Positions 1 through 3,902 of a stretch of 5,252 bases of DNA are shown here, one piece after another. The first letter of the stretch is position 1; the number at the start of each line of letters is the position of its first letter. The position numbers and the translations under genes are program-made. Below the pieces are notes generated by a model. That model was not told the origin of the DNA. It made no database searches and worked only from the letters and a program-made list of their open reading frames with translations. Location of the stretch: NCBI GenBank assembly GCA_958404085.1, contig CATXZX010000167.1:1-5252 (forward strand), given 5' to 3'. This DNA is from an uncultured Prevotellaceae bacterium. Its GTDB lineage: Bacteria > Bacteroidota > Bacteroidia > Bacteroidales > Bacteroidaceae.

Positions 1-789
1 ACCTTCGGTTGCCGCCAATTCACGTCCCGCACGAATCGCTTCATCATCGGGCACCCCCATCACTTCATCCACCACAGAAACATCATAAAGTTTGGGAATA
101 AAATTCGCTCCGATACCCTGAATACGATGCGGAGCCGCCTCTCCTCCTGCCAATACAGGAGACGATGCCGGTTCCACAGCGACAATATAAATATCCGGAT
201 TATGTTTCTTCAAAGCACGGGCTACACCGCAAACCGTTCCTCCGGTGCCCACTCCGGCAACGAGGATGTCTATGTTTCCGTCGGTGTCTTGCCAGATCTC
301 CTCGGCTGTCGTGCGTACATGGGTAGCCGGATTGGCCGGGTTGTCGAATTGTTGCAGGATGACGGCGCCCGGAGTCTGTGCTTTCAGCGCTTCGGCTTTC
401 CGGATGGCTCCCGTCATGCCTTCGCTGCCCGGTGTGAGGACGAGGTCGGCCCCCAGTGCTTTAAGCAGGTTGCGGCGTTCTACGCTCATGGTTTCCGGCA
501 TGGTCAGGGTGAGTCTGTAACCTTTTACGGCGGCCACCCATGCCAGGCCTATTCCCGTATTGCCGCTTGTCGGCTCTATGATGGTTCCTCCCGGAGTCAG
601 TTGTCCGCTTTGTTCGGCGGCCTCTATCATGGCCAGGGCGATGCGGTCTTTTACGCTTCCGCCCGGGTTGAAGGCTTCTATCTTTACAATGACTCTTGCC
701 GCCAGTTTCTTTTCTTTCCCGATGTTTCTGATTTCGAGCAACGGCGTATGTCCTATCAGTTCCGTGTAAGATTGGTAGATTTTTTCCAT
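1..789 (-). CDS. cysK: Cysteine synthase A (O-acetylserine sulfhydrylase), 3' end outside window
   Basis: This PLP enzyme converts O-acetyl-L-serine and sulfide to L-cysteine, the last step of cysteine synthesis, in the cytoplasm. The 263 visible codons read as a fold-type II PLP enzyme. The N-terminal IGHTPLLEIRN stretch is at about residues 12-22. FNPGGSVKDR at 40-49 contains the PLP Schiff-base lysine K47. The substrate loop TSGNTG is at 74-79, the TMPETMSVERR segment at 96-106, QQFDNPANPATH at 146-157, and the PLP phosphate loop GVGTGGT at 179-185. The family is usually about 310-320 residues, so roughly 50-60 residues are missing, including the region of the serine that contacts the PLP ring nitrogen. 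The start codon at 787-789 is chosen because the protein begins right at the conserved N-terminus and lies about 58 bases below a good promoter. CysK is preferred over CysM from the MSVERR and NPANPATH signatures. The gene appears to be transcribed alone. Confidence 0.95.
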   Translation of the reverse strand, partial: MEKIYQSYTELIGHTPLLEIRNIGKEKKLAARVIVKIEAFNPGGSVKDRIALAMIEAAEQSGQLTPGGTIIEPTSGNTGIGLAWVAAVKGYRLTLTMPETMSVERRNLLKALGADLVLTPGSEGMTGAIRKAEALKAQTPGAVILQQFDNPANPATHVRTTAEEIWQDTDGNIDILVAGVGTGGTVCGVARALKKHNPDIYIVAVEPASSPVLAGGEAAPHRIQGIGANFIPKLYDVSVVDEVMGVPDDEAIRAGRELAATEG

Positions 790-846
790 AATGCAGTGTT
801 TTATTTAGGTATGAATGAATCCGAAAACTTGTTGTGTTTGTGCTGG

Positions 847-878
847 CAAAGTTATTTGTTTTGGCGTAATCGGACAAG
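847..878 (-). promoter_or_regulatory. Bacteroidetes-type promoter of cysK
   Basis: On the minus strand the -7 box TAACTTTG (847-854) matches TAnnTTTG exactly. A CTTG -33 element (875-878) lies 20 bases upstream, which is the usual spacing for the Bacteroidetes primary sigma factor. Transcription should start near 840, giving a leader of about 50 bases. An 8-bp palindrome, TTCGCGAA (882-889), sits three bases upstream of the -33 element and could be a regulator site, but that is speculative. Confidence 0.7.
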
Positions 879-1159
879 AACTTCGCGAAATACGGAAAAA
901 TAAACTATATCGGACCGTTTTGTTAGATTATCTGAGCGGTTTTCGGTTCTCCGGAAGCCGGTTAGCGGAATATTATTCTTTTTGGTGACGGAGAGGCCGG
1001 CGGCGGATTTGCGCAGCTCCCTTGTGTTGGCAATTAGTTGGGAACTATTTTGTTTTTTCGCCGTTGTTTTTCTATTTCTCGGCCCCGGTAGCCCACGGAT
1101 CGGGCATGACCTTCCGGTTTTGCGGCGGACGGGGCCGGACGGCGGAGCCATGGGGCTAT

Positions 1160-1207
1160 ACGAACATTCCCCGAAAACCGGGTGTCCGGCCTTCGGGGAA
1201 TGTTCGT
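1160..1207 (-). terminator. 16-bp perfect hairpin after the LOG gene; terminator or dispersed repeat
   Basis: The arm acgaacattccccgaa (1160-1175) is exactly complementary to ttcggggaatgttcgt (1192-1207). The 16-base loop contains an inner ccgg/ccgg stem (1178-1181 and 1186-1189) around gtgt. It starts about 41 bases after the stop codon of the LOG gene, where a terminator of the ridA-LOG operon would be expected. There is no T-run on either side, so it is not a classical intrinsic terminator. It may instead stabilise the 3' end, act in both directions, or be a copy of a dispersed palindromic repeat. Confidence 0.5.
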
Positions 1208-1248
1208 TACGGTACAGCTTTCGGCAAAGGCCGTCGGCGTTCCGTCGT

Positions 1249-1782
1249 TTAAGGGCATAGTTTTGCCAGTTCGTCCACGCTCCCTACGCTTACAAGGCGG
1301 TTGGCAAGGCCTTCGTCCACGAGGCCCTCGCGCCGCATGGCGTCGAGCATCGCGAGGAGCGGCCTCCAGAAACCTGCCACGTCCAGCAGGACCGTGCGCC
1401 GCGTGTGTTCGCCGATGGTGGCAGCCGCCACTACGGTGAAAATCTCGTCGAGTGTGCCCACACCGCCCGGAAGGGCGACGAACAGGTCGCACTCGCGCAG
1501 GAATATCTCCTTGCGGTCGCTCAGTCCCGCGCAGCGGAACTCTACGTCGACGCACTCGCCTACCAGTCCGCGGTCTACCAACACGTCGGGTATGGCACCG
1601 TAGACCCGGCCGCCGCTCTCGTGTACGGCACGTGCCGTAATGTCCATCAGTCCGAGCCGGCTTCCGCCGTACATCAGCGTATGGCCCGAACGTCCGATCC
1701 ACTGGCCCAACTGGCGGGCCGCCTCGGCATGGCGCGGGTCGGCCGGCAGGCGCGAGGCACAGAATACACCGATTACGCTCAT
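1249..1782 (-). CDS. LOG-family protein (TIGR00730), probable nucleoside 5'-monophosphate phosphoribohydrolase
   Basis: The 177-residue protein belongs to the LOG / former 'lysine decarboxylase-like' family. Characterised members cleave the N-glycosidic bond of cytokinin riboside 5'-monophosphates or of AMP-like nucleotides, releasing base and ribose 5-phosphate. It has a Rossmann-like start (SVIGVFCAS, residues 2-10), YGGSRLGLM at 38-46, DRK at 89-91, and the family signature PGGVGTLDE at 105-113, which carries the catalytic glutamate E113. The usual YGGG reads YGGS here, a mild variation. Length is normal for the family (about 180-190). Its start lies 19 bases after the ridA stop codon on the same strand, so the two are probably cotranscribed with ridA first. 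GC is the highest in the window (lines of 63-72%). The physiological substrate in bacteria of this kind is not fixed by sequence; AMP or a related nucleotide is the plausible guess. Confidence 0.9.
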   Translation of the reverse strand: MSVIGVFCASRLPADPRHAEAARQLGQWIGRSGHTLMYGGSRLGLMDITARAVHESGGRVYGAIPDVLVDRGLVGECVDVEFRCAGLSDRKEIFLRECDLFVALPGGVGTLDEIFTVVAAATIGEHTRRTVLLDVAGFWRPLLAMLDAMRREGLVDEGLANRLVSVGSVDELAKLCP

Positions 1783-1801
1783 CGTCTGTAACCGGGGGGC
1801 C

Positions 1802-2182
1802 TTAGCGGACAGCGATACATTCTATCTCTACGCGCGCGCCTTTCGGCATATCTTTCACCGCTACGGCCGAACGGGCCGGAGCCGTTCCCGTAAAGAAGGA
1901 GGCATACACTTCGTTCATGGCGGCGAAGTCGTTGATGTCGGCCAGGAATACGGTGGTCTTCACCACGTTGTCTAATGTCAGGCCGGCTTCGGCCAGAATG
2001 TGCTGGACGTTGGTCAGCGACTGGCGGGTCAGTTCGGCAATGCCGCCTTCGGCAAACTGTCCGGTGGCGGGGTCGACGGGAATTTGTCCGGAAACGAACA
2101 CCATGCCGCCGGCTTCGATAGCCTGGCTGTAAGGACCGATGGCCGCCGGGGCCTGATTGGTTGCGATAGCTTTCTTTGTCAT
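1802..2182 (-). CDS. ridA: RidA family 2-iminobutanoate/2-iminopropanoate deaminase
   Basis: RidA (YjgF/YER057c/UK114 family) hydrolyses the reactive enamine/imine intermediates released by PLP-dependent serine and threonine dehydratases. This protects other PLP enzymes and yields 2-keto acids plus ammonia. The 126-residue product has the normal length and is complete. It shows IGPYSQA at residues 15-21, VSGQIPVDP at 30-38, PARSAVAV at 102-109 with the active-site arginine R104, and the C-terminal VEIECIAVR at 118-126. E119 lies 15 residues after R104, the spacing of the archetypal arginine-glutamate pair, which supports a catalytically competent RidA rather than an inactive Rid subgroup. It functions as a cytoplasmic homotrimer in known cases. 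It is probably the first gene of an operon with the LOG-family gene. No good -33/-7 pair was found; GAAATTTG at 2271-2278 (minus) is the nearest -7-like sequence. Confidence 0.95.
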   Translation of the reverse strand: MTKKAIATNQAPAAIGPYSQAIEAGGMVFVSGQIPVDPATGQFAEGGIAELTRQSLTNVQHILAEAGLTLDNVVKTTVFLADINDFAAMNEVYASFFTGTAPARSAVAVKDMPKGARVEIECIAVR

Positions 2183-2222
2183 TTTTCTTTTCTTTATTGG
2201 TTTAACGAAATAAGTCGGTACA

Positions 2223-2268
2223 GTGTCTGCCGGCCGGGTATGCGGTTGCCCGCGCTGCCGACAGACAC
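2223..2268 (-). promoter_or_regulatory. Hairpin in the ridA 5' leader
   Basis: The arms gtgtctgccggc (2223-2234) and gccgacagacac (2257-2268) form a 12-bp stem, extended by cggg/cccg (2235-2238 and 2249-2252) after a four-base bulge. On the plus strand one position is a C-A mismatch. In RNA from the minus strand the same position is a U-G wobble, so the stem is unbroken only in the ridA direction. It ends 40 bases before the ridA start and has no T-run. It may be a leader structure near the transcript's 5' end; regulation by it is a guess. Confidence 0.45.
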
Positions 2269-2464
2269 CGCAAATTTCGGCATTTTTCTCGATTTACTCC
2301 CTGGAACGACTAAAAAAGAGTCAGTTCCGGAAGTATTAATGGCTCGTGGAAGGGGTGTTCGGCGAGGTTGAGTCTGTTCGTTTCGTCTTTGTGTTCCAAA
2401 AGCTCAAAAAACAATGTCCCTATTTTTTGATTTGGAAAATGACCGGAGCTGGGTGGTATAGAAA

Positions 2465-2492
2465 GGCGGTTGCCCTGGTGTGGGGGCCCGCC
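2465..2492 (-). terminator. Possible terminator of the higBA operon
   Basis: Read on the minus strand, GGCGG and CCGCC (2488-2492 and 2465-2469) form a GC-rich stem with an internal CCC/GGG pairing, followed by TTTCT. It lies about 56 bases after the higA stop codon. The T-tract is short and the stem interrupted, so the call is tentative. Confidence 0.3.
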
Positions 2493-2548
2493 TGGTGGCT
2501 GCTCTCCATGGACAGCCGGGGTGCAATTAAAACGGAATGGAGATTTTT

Positions 2549-2995
2549 TCAGAGCGTATCGGCTACGTGGCGTATGCGGCGTGCGAGGTCGTAGAGGCTG
2601 GCCTTGAACTGGTTTCGCTCTTCCTCGGGGTATGCGGAGAGGTTGCTGACTGATTCGATGCCGAGTTGCTGCAAGATGTGTGGTATGCTTATGGGTGATG
2701 CCAGGGCTTTCTTTATCCGTTTGGTGTCGTTGATTTGTTTCAGGTCCCGTTCGTAACTTAGTTGGAGCCGCATCCAGTAATCGGCGGGAATTCCGAGTGC
2801 GGCCTCGAGGCGTAGGGCGAAGGCTGGTGTGATGTTTTCTTTGTTGCGTAAGAATCTGCTGAGGTTCGGGGCTTTCATGCCGAGACGTTCGGCGAGTTCT
2901 TTTTGGCTCATTCCACGTGCCTTCAGTTCGTCGGCAATGAGTTCTGTGGGATGTATGGCCTCTATGGGCATGAATGTTTCGTTAATGGTCGCCAT
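2549..2995 (-). CDS. higA: HigA-type antitoxin, XRE-family DNA-binding protein
   Basis: This is the second gene of a toxin-first type II toxin-antitoxin pair. The protein should neutralise the upstream HigB-like toxin by binding it and should repress the shared promoter. Residues 13-79 form a typical HigA/XRE module. It begins with HPTELIADELKARGMSQ (15-31), then the helix-turn-helix KELAERLGMKAPNLSRFL (32-49), then ITPAFALRLEAALGIP (55-70) and YWMRLQLSYE (73-82). At 148 residues it is about 40-50 longer than the compact HigA proteins of about 100. The extra C-terminal part (about 90-148) is charged and likely helical, and may contact the toxin. Its start (ATG at 2993-2995) lies inside the toxin gene, overlapping its last 14 bases, a sign of translational coupling. 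One sampled line is about 48% GC, below the neighbouring core genes. Confidence 0.88.
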   Translation of the reverse strand: MATINETFMPIEAIHPTELIADELKARGMSQKELAERLGMKAPNLSRFLRNKENITPAFALRLEAALGIPADYWMRLQLSYERDLKQINDTKRIKKALASPISIPHILQQLGIESVSNLSAYPEEERNQFKASLYDLARRIRHVADTL

Positions 2996-3293
2996 AGTGT
3001 TCGCTTATTTCGATTAGAATTAATGTTATCTTGTCTTCGTGCCGGTTGAAGAGCAGGCGGTATTTTGTATCGTATCCGATTCTTACGGATGCGTGCGGCG
3101 AGTTTACCAACTGTTCGTATGCGAGGCTTGTAATGGTTGATATTTCGTTTATGTCTTTTGCCTGTTCCAGGTATCTGATGACTTTGTCTAAGTTTCTGAT
3201 TAGTTTTGCGTTGCTCTTGTATGGTTTGTACTTTCCGATGTACTTGTGTTTAATAAGTTCCTCCAGTTCTTTGTCAGCACATTCTATGATCAT
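2982..3293 (-). CDS. higB: HigB-like toxin, RelE/ParE superfamily mRNA interferase
   Basis: Toxins of this family are ribosome-dependent endoribonucleases that stop translation by cutting mRNA when their antitoxin is degraded. From the ATG at 3291-3293 the product has 103 residues, a usual HigB length. It starts MIIECADKELEELI, typical of the Bacteroidetes group. It contains a helical middle, then SVRIGYDTKYRLLFNRH (69-85) with R71, R79 and R84, and ends ITLILIEISEHYGDH (89-103). H99 and Y100 are candidate active-site residues by analogy with RelE-like toxins. An in-frame ATG at 3330-3332 would add 13 residues, but it lies inside the operator and upstream of the -7 box, so it cannot be on the main transcript. 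The gene is AT-rich (37-43% GC per sampled line) compared with 58-72% in the core genes, which suggests transfer. Confidence 0.88.
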   Translation of the reverse strand: MIIECADKELEELIKHKYIGKYKPYKSNAKLIRNLDKVIRYLEQAKDINEISTITSLAYEQLVNSPHASVRIGYDTKYRLLFNRHEDKITLILIEISEHYGDH

Positions 3294-3309
3294 TGTGGCT
3301 TGTTTTGTG

Positions 3310-3317
3310 CAAAGATA
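3310..3317 (-). promoter_or_regulatory. higBA promoter, -7 box
   Basis: TATCTTTG on the minus strand is a perfect TAnnTTTG box, 16 bases above the toxin's ATG. The leader would be only about 10 bases, almost leaderless. No good TTTG is found 19-21 bases further up; the matching place reads ATTATC and overlaps the palindromic operator. A weak -33 element is common in tightly autoregulated promoters. Confidence 0.65.
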
Positions 3318-3325
3318 GCGATTTG

Positions 3326-3341
3326 TTATCATAAATGATAA
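3326..3341. promoter_or_regulatory. Palindromic operator of higBA
   Basis: The sequence TTATCAT-AA-ATGATAA is a perfect 7-2-7 inverted repeat placed 8 bases above the -7 box, covering the spacer and reaching toward the -33 position. An XRE-type HigA dimer bound here would block the polymerase, the usual autoregulation of these modules. HigA binding is an inference from position and symmetry. Confidence 0.6.
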
Positions 3342-3683
3342 TTGTACGGGTGGAAAGTTTTGGGCGTAAGATTTATTTAACGTGTGCGGGCGGCGGAGTA
3401 GGGTAGGGAAAGGTTGGGAATGCCGTTACATCCAGCCCCAATCAATATAAAGAAAAGACAACAAGTCGTTTACTGTTCGGGGTGTATGTTGGGTGTCCCG
3501 ATGTTTATAATAAATGCAAAGAGGGACTGATGCCTCGTCAGCCTTTATTCCTTTTGTATCGTTGGGTGGTACGATGGCGGATAATTAATCTAATAAGTGT
3601 AAATTCTTGAACCGGGCTTCGGTGTGATTCGGGACGCGAGTGAAGGATATGAGCGGGTAAGAAACGTTTTTTAGCTCAAATCC
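3342..3683. other. AT-rich intergenic stretch with no recognised gene
   Basis: Nothing here resembles a known gene or RNA. It contains a near-repeat of 16 bases (3488-3503 and 3561-3576, 13 of 16 identical, beginning gttgggtg). It also has a short CTGA/TCAG hairpin around 3527-3541 and an atcgt/acgat hairpin (3558-3575). A minus-strand frame of 64 codons (3585-3779) ends here but has no promoter and lies across the plus-strand promoter, so I do not call it. Confidence 0.5.
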
Positions 3684-3714
3684 TTTGCTATTATACGGGG
3701 AATGATTAATTTTG
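3684..3714 (+). promoter_or_regulatory. Strong Bacteroidetes promoter of the integrase-like/UpxY fusion gene
   Basis: TTTG (3684-3687) and TAATTTTG (3707-3714, exact TAnnTTTG) are separated by 19 bases. Both boxes are perfect matches to the Bacteroidetes primary promoter, the best in this window. Transcription should begin near 3720, about 180 bases before the start codon of the downstream gene. Confidence 0.75.
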
Positions 3715-3719
3715 TCACG

Positions 3720-3902
3720 GATTATACACACACTTGTTGTTGAGTATAGTCTCGATGAACAGGTTTCGGCCTGTTGCACATTTTAGAACCATGGAATGCT
3801 TATTCGACAAGCGGCCAATATCTCGGAATCCTGGATTTGTGAAAAAATACAAATCCGAGGGAAACAGAGGAATGTCCGAAAAATCGGTTGTTTTAATTTT
3901 CG
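3720..3902 (+). promoter_or_regulatory. Long structured 5' leader of the antiterminator gene
   Basis: This untranslated leader of about 180 bases has two clean hairpins. One is AACAGG-tttcgg-CCTGTT (3758-3775), followed at a short distance by ATTTTA. The other is GGATTTGT-gaaaaaat-ACAAATCC (3833-3856), also bracketed by CTCGGA (3822-3827) and TCCGAG (3854-3859), which could pair as an alternative. In Bacteroides fragilis, UpxY proteins act on the leader between the capsule promoter and the upxY gene to prevent early termination. The length and structure here fit such a target. No obvious Shine-Dalgarno precedes the start at 3903; the last bases are AT-rich (ttttaattttcg). Confidence 0.5.

Larger units (their letters stand above)
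790..1248. other. Non-coding, structure-rich intergenic region
   Basis: This 459-base gap separates the LOG-family gene from cysK. Open frames crossing it give arginine-rich, family-less translations and run into the cysK promoter or the neighbouring gene, so I read it as non-coding. Apart from the cysK promoter it holds several inverted repeats. One is an 8-bp arm pair, cggccccg at 1080-1087 with its complement at 1130-1137. A small gccc/gggc hairpin (1091-1105) lies inside that pair. A 16-bp hairpin is at 1160-1207. A weak plus-strand promoter-like pair (TTG at 1022-1024, TATTTTG at 1046-1052) could drive a small RNA through these hairpins, but the -7 box is imperfect. Confidence 0.6.
2183..2548. 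other. Intergenic region between ridA and higA
   Basis: No convincing gene is seen in these 366 bases. The region holds the hairpin next to ridA (2223-2268) and a small inverted repeat, ggaacgact (2303-2311) with agtcagttcc (2319-2328), which pairs with a single-base bulge around an A-rich loop. It also holds a GC-rich hairpin (2465-2492) that may end higBA transcription. A plus-strand open frame starting at GTG 2346 runs into the 3' end of higA on the other strand, resembles no family I know, and is left out. Confidence 0.5.

Noticed and set aside
1022..1052. A possible plus-strand promoter (TTG, 21 bases, TATTTTG) for a small RNA through the hairpins at 1080-1207
   Set aside because: The -7 box lacks one base of TAnnTTTG, there is no U-tract at the end, and no known RNA family is recognised.
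852..1151. A minus-strand open frame of 99 codons in the gap above cysK
   Set aside because: Its translation is arginine/lysine-rich without family features, and its 3' end runs over the cysK promoter. It is best explained as a chance open frame in GC-rich DNA.
2346..2594. A plus-strand open frame of 82 codons starting at GTG
   Set aside because: It overlaps the 3' end of higA on the other strand, has no promoter, and its tryptophan-rich translation resembles no known protein.
3488..3576. Two similar 16-base stretches starting gttgggtg (3488-3503, 3561-3576)
   Set aside because: Only two copies, 13 of 16 identical and with no further extension. Too weak to call a repeat array or binding-site pair.
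3585..3779. A minus-strand open frame of 64 codons
   Set aside because: It lies across the strong plus-strand promoter and leader, has no promoter box of its own, and matches no family I recognise. A remnant of a transferred gene cannot be fully excluded.
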